Shown one piece after another: positions 23,101 through 26,422 of a DNA stretch of 53,201 nt. The position numbers and the translations under genes were made by a program. The notes under the pieces are model-generated. The model did not search any database. It was given only the letters and a program-made list of their open reading frames with translations, and had not been told where the DNA came from. Origin of the DNA: Burkholderiaceae bacterium. GTDB lineage: Bacteria > Pseudomonadota > Gammaproteobacteria > Burkholderiales > WYBJ01. The stretch covers positions 1 to 53,201 of the forward strand of contig WYBJ01000034.1 in NCBI GenBank assembly GCA_011525945.1. Reading direction: 5' to 3'. The stretch's first letter is position 1, and every line of letters begins with the position of its first letter.

Positions 23101-25000
23101 TCGGCAAGGCCTTGGCGACATCGTGCGTCTGGCTGTCGGCGTTCAGCGCGACGTTGCCGCCGCTCACCGTGAGCGAGCTGCCGGCCTCGATCAATGCCTC
23201 GGTGGTGGTGATGCCGACGTTGATGGCAAGCGCGCCCGCGATGCCCAGATCGGAGCCGCTCGCGCCGGAAATCGAGTACGCACCCATCTTGGCGCCGGTG
23301 GTCGTCAGCGCTTGCAGGGTGACCGAAGTCGCGCTGATCGCGCCGGAGCCGCCAAGCGCGGTGCGCGCATCGATGTCGACGATGTTGATCGCTACTGCGA
23401 TTCCTGCTGCGGCGCCCGAATCGCTGGTGCTGCTGCCGTCGGCCTCGGTCATCATGGCGACGGCCGCGTCGGCCGGTGCGCCAAGGCTCGAAGTGGCGGT
23501 AACCGCGATGGCGCCCGCCGAGGTCACGCTGCCGCCGGTGGCGATGCGCCCGAGCGTGAGGCCCTCGACATGCGTGAACGCGACCGCAGCCGCGAAGCCG
23601 ACGCTGCCGTCGCCCGTGCTGGTGCCGGCGCCGTTGTTCTGGCTGTCGAGCGTGTCGCTGCCGGTGGTCGAGGATGCGCCGGGGTCGCTCGCACCGCCTT
23701 GCGTTGCCTTGGCGCGCGTATGCACCGAACGGGTGTTGACCGCGCCGAGCGAAAGCGACGCCGCATCGACCGAAGCGTTGTCGGCGATTTCCGCCGACGT
23801 GGTTCCGGCGAGGTTGGTGATCGCAACCGTGCCGCCTGCGGCCGATCCGGAGTTGCCGCCGCTCGTGCCGTCCGCGGTCGCCGATAGGGTTGCGCTGTTG
23901 ATCGCCGACAAGGTGACGGCGCCGCCCGCGACGAGACTGGTACTACCGCCCACCCGCACGCGCGCATCGCTGGTGACGATGTTGGAGGCGACCGAAGCGT
24001 CCTTGTCGCTCGCGTTGCTGCTGCTGTCGGGAGCGGTGGTAACTTTCGAATTGACCGTCGAGGTCGCACGTAGGACAACCGCGCCGGCGGCGCTCAGCAC
24101 TGAAGCGCCGTCGATGGTGACGCTCGCATCCGACGTCGCCTGCGCGAAGGCGATCTTCAGCACGTCGCTGAAGTAGGTCTCATCCTCGGTGTCGAGCGTG
24201 ACATTGGTGGTGGCGATCAAGCCGATGTCATCGGCCGTGATGCTCGCACCGGTGACATCGATGGCCGCCGTGGCGTCGGCGAGGATGTTGATTCCGCCGA
24301 TGAGATCGAACCCGCTGTCGGTGGTCTTGCTTGCACCGAAATAGAGGCTGCCGGCGACGATGTCGACGCCGCTGCTCACGCTGATCAGCTCTTCGGACTG
24401 CACGTCCAGGCCGGCGTTGACCGTCACGTCCGACTCGAAGGTGATGTCCGAGGTGCTCTTGAGGAACAGGCTCTGCGGTGTGTACCGGTTTGCGCCCGTG
24501 TTCTGAACACGGAAGGTGTCGTCGACCAGTAGCGGCGGATTCATCCCGCCGTCGAGATCGACCGTGATTGCGAACGGCGCAAAACCGGGCGTGCCGTCGT
24601 AGCCGAGGTCGAGCGTGAGCGTGTCGCTGAACGACGAGCCGGTGATGTTGACGCGGATGTTCTGACTCAGGACCTCGCGATCGATCTCGGTGCCCAGCGT
24701 TTCGTTCCACAGCCGCAGGACCGGGCCACCGTCGTCGATGACCTCGAGCGTGGCGTTGAGACCGCCAAGACTGGTGCTCGCGTCGTAGTTGATTTCGGCG
24801 CCGGGCGCGGGTGGCGTGAGCGGTGTGTCGGAGAGCAGCAGCCTGGGTTCCAAGGCTTCGAACACGACGCGCCCGATCGCGCTCCGCGCGAACGGCGGCC
24901 GCTCGTGCGGCGTACTGCCGCTACGCCGAAACTGCCGTAGGAACCCCGCCAGGTAGCCAGGCCGCGTGCGTTCGACCCGCCTGTTCAGTTGCGATTTCAT
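1..25000 (-). CDS. giant LEPR-XLL / beta-strand-repeat / RTX / beta-helix surface protein (3' end beyond window)
   Basis: The ATG at 25000 follows a GGGAGATCGG ribosome site. The frame (codons begin at plus positions equal to 2 mod 3) is in phase at both ends, and I met no stop where I translated it, giving at least 8333 residues with the C-terminus outside the window. Order: basic N-terminus without a Sec signal; LEPR-XLL motif near residues 50-56; Gly/Ala-rich beta-strand repeats to about residue 5500; RTX nonapeptides (about 5840-6180); a propeller-like block with repeated W-x2-LGG; then Ig-like, jelly-roll-like and parallel beta-helix modules. The composition is rich in G, A, S, T, D and V with almost no Cys. 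Such proteins are usually exported adhesins or matrix proteins, often by type I secretion. Export route and function here are inferred, since neither the C-terminal signal nor a transporter is in view. The long plus-strand frames opposite it are shadows. Confidence 0.9.
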   Translation of the reverse strand, partial: MKSQLNRRVERTRPGYLAGFLRQFRRSGSTPHERPPFARSAIGRVVFEALEPRLLLSDTPLTPPAPGAEINYDASTSLGGLNATLEVIDDGGPVLRLWNETLGTEIDREVLSQNIRVNITGSSFSDTLTLDLGYDGTPGFAPFAITVDLDGGMNPPLLVDDTFRVQNTGANRYTPQSLFLKSTSDITFESDVTVNAGLDVQSEELISVSSGVDIVAGSLYFGASKTTDSGFDLIGGINILADATAAIDVTGASITADDIGLIATTNVTLDTEDETYFSDVLKIAFAQATSDASVTIDGASVLSAAGAVVLRATSTVNSKVTTAPDSSSNASDKDASVASNIVTSDARVRVGGSTSLVAGGAVTLSAINSATLSATADGTSGGNSGSAAGGTVAITNLAGTTSAEIADNASVDAASLSLGAVNTRSVHTRAKATQGGASDPGASSTTGSDTLDSQNNGAGTSTGDGSVGFAAAVAFTHVEGLTLGRIATGGSVTSAGAIAVTATSSLGAPADAAVAMMTEADGSSTSDSGAAAGIAVAINIVDIDARTALGGSGAISATSVTLQALTTTGAKMGAYSISGASGSDLGIAGALAINVGITTTEALIEAGSSLTVSGGNVALNADSQTHDVAKALPKEAAGGESLGMGASVAINVADNTTHALIDASALAPTTFDAQGLTLSADSVSDVDTESKGGAEGGTAITPVVAITIATEHTRAALEASSTTTLAGALAGTASHRGDVLAKAEGDAEGSDSAAVGASFVFTRAAPTVEAILAGNLAASGAVAMTARNTGTTRSEAKAAARGAQDNGSDADETTASGRGAGDSTASANGAADSGSSTTPSSQTSDGPVTVAAAIAIHLSEASTRSAVGNGVTVSAGGLLSLVAESNIDASAVADGTAASGSTNVAAAIAVDVASANTAASIGSATVSALGLTLDARMADVSGDARHDASAQATSGAGDSDNSGDTSVAGSLAINVGKSKSEAWVGNVAAVDAGGGNITVNARSTSQDQAKALPQGGGAVAENIGVGASVAINIADRISRAEVMDGAGLTGAGTVTIGARTDSTIDTQAEGGAKGGTAITPVFALTIANQDSIARLGTGSVLTATGNVSVASDLRSTNTTKTEGKAEGTEDAAVGAAVSLNFEFDTSQATIARSLTTASDVGVSAASQVTTSAQAKASAVGGNTDDENSSADDDGVDQQNAAGRNTANSAASGGGARGSSTQSNPSASTASTDTGESGGSDSVSVAAAVALNITETTSRAQIVAGTIDAGGNVSIASSANTDAEAKADGSATGAGSVGVGAAVAINAPSIVNEALLGGAATINADGLAITAGMTDVGGNQVHNFLADAKSGAGDGDVGVAGSVAIHVINTDTRAAMLTGASAALNGGALTLQASATTGNTAKALPVEGVETDGSDAGVGASVAVNYLDHNVTAEIQNGTPISGTASSLSVAASGSHSTETQAENGAKGDVGVGVGAAVTITEGDTLAYVGAGGTLALTGDASVSASHFHAITAKADAEAAAESVGVGASVAVTIAAETSRAALGRNLDATGAVSVNSSFTALSTATAEASAKGNDSDSNTRNADQEANNQANNQANTGNDRSVPSAQGQTDSANSQASSESSNESDSVGIAAAVAVNVLVLANTAEILAGTTIDAGGAVTVDATADFNAITEARGDAFDLSGGTGVGAAVGFTWADVDNTARIGANANVAGSGISVTADRPGGSGEHEFRTWGLAAGGGEDVGAAGSVAINYVNVTTIASVGSGAHLTATAGNVDVRADEVTGAQTVAGGAGVSTEGSGVGAAVGLNIIDVTTTASIGADAVIVAMADVNVTANAAIIPVNVDLPDPLGNIDLTNVAISGGISNGDLGVAGSAAINIFDLETYAFIDDGAQVNQTGTPGADQDVLVRAVSSTEIDSGAGAGGLSTGSTGVGIGLDFTYLDEETFAWIGASADVRAADGITIRAQSSHDIVSVSAAAGLATDGVGAAGGVTVYLLWTDTLAYVEGGAGTGTVLDAGGDIAVSAQGDLDAKLIAGALAYGSSAGIGISSTVLLHNDTVRASIGREAVVSASGTTGVTVAADSSEDLVTVAVGGGVSSDAGIAGSVVVNVLNETTRAYIDRGSTVHAQNAAAAGDPGIGVSATDETDIVAVAGSVGASSSVGVGIGAVVGTLTKVTDAYIESGVTADADGNILVTADANEDVTSIAAGIGASGSAGIAGDANVYVSNLTTRAFIGDDPSDLIASLGAGHVHARGSIVIDAAERIELDLITGSVGVSGSAGIAASAGVTTTTKLTAAFVGNGARVTADGMLTGLSVRDGSIGISYGAASVMNPDGIVDSGEGDIPDAANGEIGLPDVDVVDANPDNNNDAPDQSFTAQRLAGLGTRAGFRGLAVTATSRDDIETYAISLGGGSVGIGIGAAVNIVDTQTYAYIGDDAIVNLDTSGANAAQSVLVGAGNDFYHMGIAGAIGVGSVGVAPGVDVTVVTHDTQARIGVFATVNARDDVIVQAANKDDLLLIAAGVGAGSVGIGGGFNILVLDNDTVASVGGSSTLSAGGDVGVRADDSTDVNGVAGALGAGTVGVGASVLVVSMTKDTQAFIGNSATVDAKGAGSGLTGIFTGDIAGESFSAAEAHGVIVQASSDEKFLHLAVAAGAGYVGVAGGIAISLLDSDTDAYIGTNASINQNNAGADPDQSVYLNAANKADTFTFAGAVGAGFVGVAGAVDVGSIKNDTSARILGGAHIKAMDDVEVNSLSILDLESYTVSGAGGFVGVAGAVSVWSVGTGLTKTYSDSDGNSANGLEQKVDSNGNGTADSGEGTDSGDNDGTRQAQTAQSETGKVLTGFDDGNAIDGKQSSQERMSATATAAAGKLDARGAKQADLLANINNAIPAQGTEATVAAGVVIEAGDDVRVTARQSATMTTHVIGVGVGAGGGGAAISINTVALNTLAALGGTVSAGDVIAVSSNLDETISMTTLSGGGGFIGLGASIAVLNDDSNQQAYIGDGANIVSAGSVSVAANSTRSITLMTDQIAIGAGALGASFTRLSSDGGTIAEVGDNVAIGQDAGSVGSLSVAATSNVDAHATTYALATGGITVTANFSFVDVTPLVRAGIGANSAIAVTGSATVQSTATDDAEAKVLGASIGAGSIGVSVARANLDPNVQAIVGASTALVAGGFIRVQSRHNHNASNALAGKGAYASAISPTVGVAGATTGAVPTAKANADVLSQVGSGSNLTASTGSVEVSAYNSNDAIADAFNLSASLGLAIGAASTTAEANGSTTADLQGGVGDATSLLVRASAINHADAETDAPSGGAISGNGAVSTARANGNVTASLGGSVARDVNVDGDVTIEGLSDARADAETFGASFSAFAAVGVMVANAEVKPDIVSRITGATHVNAGGAITLSAQNNVAGGDAARANADAPTTGLGANVNGTVVDATSDADVLAQVGADASLASGAGIVLTAIGTNLVDASANSDNIGGIAAIGALVATGVASGATRALMDGDVTGATGLTILADGESRAPVVTQSTTGSLGIAATASIATATVSPHVDARIGGGAQVNVSGLILVSATDDSDAYAEGEGTSFGGAADFGVGLGSATNSAQMDVSIGAGAVVNATGAIALRARHNATGSGGTISLGNDADGVADLQGARAVSFAPGGSLGVSGKFVYATATSSADVDVHVDTGASLFSGSTIIVESLSTDAAKARPLGTAIGLLAGFGATKAEAKTDGSSKARMGGSVGTADTSGATSLTVKAQAQELADASAFALAGGIVGAGSAAIATATSDGTVTAALSGNQTVRVSGDIDVSAISIADADAVAKGSALGSIAAGGSVSDAVVTPSVASLIGANANVRSVSGHIDLTASHNDGLGSGYGARAYSRSSAGGLLAGSGADADATVTLDMATSVGGGSVVQAATDIRFDTLADNYANADGTGTAIGLGGVGVSLADALIGGAAATAVNGATITAGNDVVLNGDFEGIASAVVDAASGGILGGGQVNKATAAVTPSLGAQINDGSAVNAGRDVLIANVSLADATADANGISVQLAGLSIGVSQAEATLRPVMNTGIGAADVTATRNIAVSARHNDDGSGRIAGMNAESSANASGGGLLAGNGAVSKATATTDMQTRVGGAGADINAGGDLTIDSRAGNDAKSTAEGLTVSLAGIGIILSDAIAGGTFVSTSANTFNSDPLTATLVSGSTVHVNDVRINAIAENDARSDTVAPGVGLAISGIGTDSNAISVQNLGASIGGTVNASGDIVVKASNDGEAYADAEGTNLAGLAAVGRTVATARVAPAVSATTAGGAALDAGGSVTLQAIHTTDDGAEARGEAVTGALGMAGSGTIPKATANAVVTAAIGDGAVVNADTVVNVLAESADRAITQSNGLTIGLIAGIGVSDTTATSGGNVTASTGASTITGGGLNVDASVSERADAEAEASGGGLFVGANASVSQATVNPALKAEIGAGANIDVNGNIAVKATAFTEGDADAQGVTLSLGVSGGASDADVDETSNVTAQVGNGANVNATGSIEVRAQRNGDIQIYDGTFDAGSAVSVANDWIDLPGAHGLELGDRITYWAGGIPLGPLTLTGNPLIGGLKELSSYAVIPVATIASQPRNDVLRLGSVFTSREVDVDGDVVRFSSPHQLANGQKVFYGNEGADQAIGGLTPGSAYYARVIDAKTIKLYTSAAQATVANAIVFPNLIDSTNNVITVGHGFSQNQAISYIAPPALEFGPASVNADEDLISIRGHGYDDGDAVTYRSQGGSVGGLVSGQTYYVMREDADSFRLSEDAPDPVFGFTFISAVDLGSAPANSTHFISDAGEIPISGLQPLRTYYADVIDGTHLRLLDAPSGAVVDINAAGVAGVHGLRDAGIQLSNQNAQSQPIAGQHYFYYDFTATGSGTHNLLGAGGVSGFAGQGGSNGLSRAYATGSAGALLAGFEFTSANSILNPSVSATVGDNAVVTAGADFTLVSSSGLAGGAQARTTAGGIVSYGDADPDVHLTQDSTAGLKAGARVSAARDVTIAASAGFYADLNAYSIGGGAISAADGDADAVINYATTVDVGTGASVYAGRNLDFTANTSLDGKVKAYSGSGGFAIRPDTDANYTVGSAGNWQQTRVHVDDNAAVYAYDNAVLKAETDGGYIEVTGEAEAWGLLADTNADNGIFLHTRSLIDVDAGAVVTGIESLTVQAFNRRVNTFVEAIADGKALSDSDAHAYFTADHLAWIMGLADATFASNNLTVGAYAEEPGRGYNWYYFGAWPVSGGDYHPGGSPVRQITFDSDVILLSGKAELVVDANGIITKAVNVSVNGGQTAGAVAGEISVDGIFNNSPGHALFEVNALDPTKPGSIQGTQGTFTVRHTFEKVDITNRSSHDLKINNLDPIDRDGDPKAEVDINVDQIALEFDIAHDFGPTDITIENTHASAAPDLTLNGLIDNPLGYTIIANASGGIWSTGSQAIVRSNRTLLDAGTSIGTYGFFGQTFIDRPINVELVESPGRPTGLDATAGQDLYLSLTGLQRDPAAAGFSVDVGQIVAGDDLRLALHEAVLQTAVSGSFSYALTVDMYAPSVAIDPAAADYVRHFRPDAGAQVLNLPAGMFGTGSTKIESTFVIALMQAGNDIDVNGDLGGELIHLIGNTNLTGLGEIDVEVNGDIVLAETQGDMRLGAITSTLNDVTLSAPVSIVDALGDAAADVSGDDITLTATLGWIGTHLNDVEIDSAHSGAGELWAHAQWDVYVTETTAGLVIDDLLANAGHVRLTVRDSQAAGENLLVGAGHAVTALGGSVALQVGDDIDISGSLLAVGRLFVHSDWHNADAGVGSTVVMTGSVLGAMPEFYGDEDADTINAANLLTGVTIYGRGGNDTLTGSAYADQLYGEAGADTLSGGSGDDLLVAGLGIGDIVLGGDGDDRIFGSDSGADSDPNFFDGTHFGDTIDAGAGNDKIWGLGGADFISGGAGDDEIDGGAGGDLIYGGSGADTVYGNLGDDELHGHEPATSSSAPDDNAIDRLYGEWGDDILRGYGGDDLVYGGFGADTLYGDAGDDWLDAGYGDQQFVYGGAGDDTLIGSDDGRDTLYGEAGRDRLSGLAGNDQLFGGLDDDILDAGAGDDTLEGGGGSDILIGGLGHDAIYGHSLAGGGDDSAVDYLYGDLGTNGLEAGSGDDQLFGQGGNDLLFGEGGNDRIEALAGFAVAEASGGAANLVDFGNPGDDASFTLPAPTPAPTVVPIDYTNTRAAADLPSDLVHRGRYADMGGSASERGVSGNAGVSFAPQVAMSPAGAVVVWADSRNGNLDIYASRYGALGWQSLGGSAQQGGISASAGASFDPSVAVDATGNIYVAWTEAHAGGTDIRLARYDAAANSGAGGWIALGGSLGASGISGTGSAQSAKVLATALGPVVAWLDDSSGVTQVYVKGYVGGAWQELGAGSASADGISDFNGSGKIRELAAATDGTRIALAWTAPDGGAIRQVFMKEYDAGAWAGRSNSHTGSGVSGAVDASLAGSLSFSAQPTLAYHDGKLYVAWQAYSDQGAAIVAVEYAGSTPSTRLVFGVPDRPAHPVLSTGGGALHLLWARTPLETGPSNLYALEWNGSTFTEVMPDDASPDGISVTGKAAQNLAVATDSAGRAVVVWQDVIAGNPEIYARGENTTVGNVHYAHAGISVQDILDAYNLGAGDVIVVEGDHAGGFTVATQDAGILIYGRPGATVQGPVVIESGAGNVTIQRLHITGAVTVQGAINFTLSESTVQGGVSLQGGSNAQVVYSTLSGASALELVGAVANARIERNTLDGTTTGLDLVPAGVAPGVGPSNLTVAYNDIHGGTTGVRLNVPSELTLRDNDISAGSIGVDINAAPTGSIADNSIHGAATGVRYANAAVLSGNRIFGNTVGVLATVADPAQGLGMLSAQTSKPNVIEDNATGVNLAGRMQNQIVRANATGVTGSGTLGGANLALANRIEDNTVGVNDFSGFIQFNRFAGNGTAIAATSEQRIAHNELYRNTSFGVLVNGKNDVRIFNNTFYAPSGDNVRVEGASSEVEVRGNVMWAQSGYDIYVANNSQAGFFSDYNNLYATGAGKVGYWTKDFTDVLDWQADIARFDLHSIGATAVNPGWARPAFVDPAHDNFAIYAPVAQLRHTSPTVDAGDPRADNGVPPGYTNLLANPGFEADLANWVANTGAAIRTASPLAYEGGKYFSTGNVEEGFAEQTVDLLAAGFSAAELDSQDLEVVFGGRLRSLAEAQVDRGEVSVTFLSAGLGTLGTMTAAADNATDRWSLTGGRADIPVGARFAKFHFRADRDSGGSNDAWLDQAFVYVRSEADGADQGALGFEATDVGLAGAPRIALRFPDLYADLEKDKPLDILWDTFGNSAESPIRIDLLQDTADGPALIATIAAATADDGVYTWIPESSPANLGFGTYGLRIQVSLVANAAMIDRSQETFTVPEDGHDYWVDDRSDANDEYTPAAIGDNRNTGKLATAPKPNPVNLVRVYDLSAGDVVHVDTGDYPMIHALKVSGTTDFGLGLDEGFTVTGPIDTSRIAQLFPAIPGDRTRALVELNDADLVEVSHLTLRDAQRGLYVYNDSRDFSGGYLTAFGHAQEGMRIDTDNPLWDIEYLTAYNNGATGIWLDGPMGDLSHLVAHHNQGDGVYVQGATAVSLTDSLAYANGQDGFDLSGIGGAHIEANEAYDNRWGIAISGGSGQSIVGNTDLTLNRGNRVHDNSEGGISAYYDVLVAGNTVWGQDGVNDYGIYLYYSSARENVVYDNYTGIYSGGTGTVERNRVYDNQGWGITSSASGGLIGNVVYSNAKGVQYNGGGTTLSNNLVYDNATQAMELWGSNVTLTNNTLQQTDGELLKIYYTSSNIRLRNNIFWIDDSLGVNVDSNSQLGFASDYNIFHLTGASTLGQWQAVARPTLNVWRAATFTDANSLALDPRFVDPDGADGVLGYASVANDGRDDDFHLQSLYGSFHGGSLAPVRDATTGLPVRLLGVETLDAVHSPGIDRGAAGDPYDNEPMPNGGYVNIGAYGNSEQASKSPAQYVLVFKPNGGEVVSQGTIYNIEWHAAGFAGNVDLSWSDDGGASWNDLALGEANDGSYGWLVDAGSFAPGTDYRIQVASALTPAISDRSDQSFTISLPIKFYYVNDNEFVDDQWATAAGDDANDGLDPSRPKASIRSVLDSYDLNAGDVIRVDDGYYLLTTNITIDAQDSGVAIQGPTDEGLRAILNRGNTGGTSYVFQFANADDVTIANLAITGAYYGVYAANGADADRLTLRDNEIYGNANVGVYITTSNDDPTLEGNVIYRNSSSGISIGGMAHAEVLSNHVWGNSGSGIDASGPGSGADRVEIVGNVVHDNNSTGISASYQV
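5230..6330 (-). repeat. propeller-like repeats in the giant protein
   Basis: About six or seven blades of 50-60 residues share the pattern A..P.G...VVW.D......IY...Y.....W..LGG, including VVVWADSRNG, IYVAWTEAHA, VVAWLDDSSG and LYVAWQAYSD. Alternating short strands and aromatic positions suggest a beta-propeller sensor-like domain between the RTX block and the beta-helix modules. The assignment to a propeller is inferred from periodicity only. Confidence 0.55.
6470..7480 (-). repeat. RTX (hemolysin-type) calcium-binding repeat block
   Basis: Translation gives repeated GGxGxDxLx nonapeptides, for example GRGGNDTLTG, GGSGDDLLV, GGAGDDEIDGG, GDAGDDWLDAG, GGLDDDILDAG and GEGGNDRIEA, covering about 330 residues. 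RTX repeats form calcium-loaded beta-rolls and are typical of proteins exported by type I secretion, folding outside the cell when calcium is available. Unusually, the block lies well inside the protein, with at least 2150 further residues after it. Confidence 0.9.
10430..11410 (-). repeat. tandem modules of 75-90 residues with a GL..YY core
   Basis: The beta-strand repeats are interrupted by about four copies of a different module. Each has a strand such as GDRITYWAGG, GQKVFYGNEG or GDAVTYRSQG, then a GL turn, then a tyrosine-rich strand (YYARVID, YYVMREDAD, YYADVIDG) and a final hydrophobic strand. It reads like small beta-sandwich or hairpin modules inserted in a long solenoid. I do not recognise a named domain. 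Confidence 0.65.
20100..23800 (-). repeat. three protein-level super-repeats of about 1.15 kb in the giant gene
   Basis: In the minus frame a module of about 380-390 residues recurs. Each copy carries an AKALP signature (near 23108, 21968 and 20797), followed by a GxGASVAIN-type strand, a Gly-rich strand (GGTAITPV in two copies), and then a low-complexity Asp/Asn/Ser/Gly linker (near 22540, 21380 and 20200; another near 23650 precedes the first copy). The spacing between AKALP copies is about 1140 and 1170 bases. Copies have diverged at the DNA level, so this is an old internal duplication, not a recent tandem array. Confidence 0.7.
24821..24853 (-). other. LEPR-XLL motif near the N-terminus of the giant protein
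   Basis: Translation gives FEALEPRLLLSD at about residues 48-58, preceded by about 47 mostly basic residues. The LEPR-XLL motif is known from the N-termini of very long repetitive bacterial surface proteins and marks this as the true start region. The motif's role (sorting or processing) is not established. Confidence 0.85.
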
Positions 25001-25103
25001 CGCCGATCTCCCTCTTGCCAGCGCACCGATCGCGGGCGCGTTCTGGTGTGCCGTTTGTGAATCAGTACGCGCGCGAATCGCGCCAAGGGCAGGCACAAAC
25101 CAA

Positions 25104-25129
25104 AACCGGGGCAATTGCTCGCCCCGGTT
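25104..25129 (-). terminator. probable intrinsic terminator between the 57-residue gene and the giant gene
   Basis: A perfect 9-bp stem (AACCGGGGC at 25104-25112, GCCCCGGTT at 25121-25129) closes an 8-base loop. On the minus strand it is followed by TTGGTTTG, giving a short T-rich tail just downstream of the small gene. It would separate that transcript from the giant gene, whose promoter would then lie within 25001-25103. No clear -35/-10 pair is visible there. Confidence 0.6.
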
Positions 25130-25195
25130 GTCCCTACCATTATCAGAATTCGCGCGGAGTTCTCCGCGCTCGACCTACTGCCAGCCATGATCCGC

Positions 25196-25369
25196 CTACG
25201 TGCCCTTTCGCCGGCGTGTGGCCGCTACGCCGATCAGCGCCATAGCCGCGGCCAGCATGGCCCAGGTTGCGGGCACGGGCGCGGTGATCGGTGTCGTGGC
25301 GGGCTGCGGCGTGGAGAAGATCGCTCCCGGGGAGATGACGGCAACAAGGGCGGGAAGAAGGGTGCTCAT
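25196..25369 (-). CDS. 57-residue protein with PEP-CTERM/IPTL-like C-terminal sorting tail
   Basis: The start at 25369 is chosen because GGAGATCGGC sits directly before it; nearly the same sequence precedes the giant gene. The product has a short hydrophobic N-terminal stretch, a Pro/Thr linker and the tail VPATWAMLAAAMALIGVAA ending in TRRRKGT. That is the tripartite plan of PEP-CTERM or IPTL-CTERM signals: a P-rich/W motif, one transmembrane helix and an Arg cluster. Exosortase-type enzymes process such tails in Gram-negative exopolysaccharide producers, but no exosortase lies in the window. It is very short for a PEP-CTERM protein, so it could be a remnant or a stand-alone membrane peptide. 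An upstream in-frame ATG at 25492 would lengthen it but lacks a ribosome site. Confidence 0.55.
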   Translation of the reverse strand: MSTLLPALVAVISPGAIFSTPQPATTPITAPVPATWAMLAAAMALIGVAATRRRKGT

Positions 25370-25747
25370 GCCGATCTCCGAATCGCGCGGGGCGAAGCGA
25401 GGGCCGCCGAAGTCCGCGGATGGCGGCAGCACAATTCTAGCAGCGTGGCGTAACGACCCGAGGAACAATGTCACGCCCGCTCCGGGTTGCAAGCGTCATG
25501 CACGATCGCGTCGCAATCCTTGATGCCGGGGCCGCTGCGCCCGGCGCCGCGGCGCCCGCGCCGACTGCCGTGCCTTCGACGCATGCCGGCGGGCCGTGCC
25601 TCACGCGGCCCTCGCCGCAAAACCACGGGTGCCACGGATGGCGCGGATGCCCGCGTGCAGGGCTTGGCCATCGGCTGGGCTAGAATGTTCGGCGCACGGG
25701 ATGGCGTGGATGTTCGAACGACGGCGGCCTCACAGCGCGAGACGAGC
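25370..25747. promoter_or_regulatory. divergent intergenic region with two TAGAAT -10-like elements
   Basis: This 378-base gap separates the small minus gene from the plus-strand two-component system. TAGAAT occurs at 25681-25686 on plus, 62 bases before the response regulator start. It also occurs on minus at 25439-25434, about 65 bases before the small gene. Each matches five of six -10 positions, but neither has a convincing -35, which suggests activator dependence. No gene is visible here. Confidence 0.35.
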
Positions 25748-26422
25748 GTGCGGATACTGGTAACCGAGGATGATGCCATGCTGGCCGACGCGGTCGCGCG
25801 GGCATTGTCGCAGTCGGCGCATGCGGTCGACATCGCGCGTAGCGGCGAGGACGCCGACCGGGCGCTCGGAGCCATCGAGTACGACCTGGTACTACTCGAC
25901 CTTGGCTTGCCGGGTCTGGACGGCTACGAGGTGCTGAGGCGGCTGCGCGCGCGGCGTAACCGGGTGCCGGTGCTGATCCTCACGGTGCGCGATGCCGTCA
26001 CCGATCGCATTGCAGGCCTCGATCTCGGCGCCGACGATTACCTGACCAAACCGTTTCACCTTGCCGAGCTCGAGGCGCGCGTGCGCGCACTCATCCGGCG
26101 CGCGAACACCGGCGCCAGCTCCGACCTTGTTCATGGCAGGCTGCGGCTCGACATGGCGGGGCGGCGCCTGTATTGCGACTCGGTCCCGCTCGAAGTTTCC
26201 GCGCGCGAGCTGGCCGTGGTCGAGCTGCTCTTGCTGCGCGAGGGCCGCGTGGTCACCAAGCAGCAGATCGTGGATCACCTCTACGGCTGGGAAGACGCCT
26301 CGACCAGCAACGCGATCGAAGTGTTCATCTATCGATTGCGCAGGAAGCTCGAGCATACCGGCGTTGACATCCGCACCGTGCGGGGCATGGGCTACATCAT
26401 CGAAAAGATCAATGCCGACTAG
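25748..26422 (+). CDS. OmpR/PhoB-family response regulator (QseB/TctD-like)
   Basis: The 224-residue product starts at GTG 25748, where the receiver domain begins (VRILVTEDDAML). The receiver has the acidic pocket (E7, D8, D9), phosphoacceptor D51 in LVLLDLGLPG, the conserved Thr in LTVRD and Lys in DDYLTKPF. A winged-helix DNA-binding domain follows (about residues 125-220), with FIYRLRRKLEHTG as recognition helix and a terminal VRGMGYIIEK hairpin. The stop overlaps the kinase start, so both proteins come from one transcript. It stands divergently from the small and giant surface genes, so control of that locus is possible but unproven. An upstream in-frame ATG at 25487 would add 87 residues without domain character and was not chosen. 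Confidence 0.85.
   Translation: MRILVTEDDAMLADAVARALSQSAHAVDIARSGEDADRALGAIEYDLVLLDLGLPGLDGYEVLRRLRARRNRVPVLILTVRDAVTDRIAGLDLGADDYLTKPFHLAELEARVRALIRRANTGASSDLVHGRLRLDMAGRRLYCDSVPLEVSARELAVVELLLLREGRVVTKQQIVDHLYGWEDASTSNAIEVFIYRLRRKLEHTGVDIRTVRGMGYIIEKINAD

Noticed and set aside
8765..23887. A 5040-codon open frame on the plus strand
   Set aside because: It is codon-for-codon antisense to the giant minus gene. It stays open because that gene avoids TTA, CTA and TCA. Its translation is Arg/Asp/His-rich with no domain, while the minus frame shows clear repeats.
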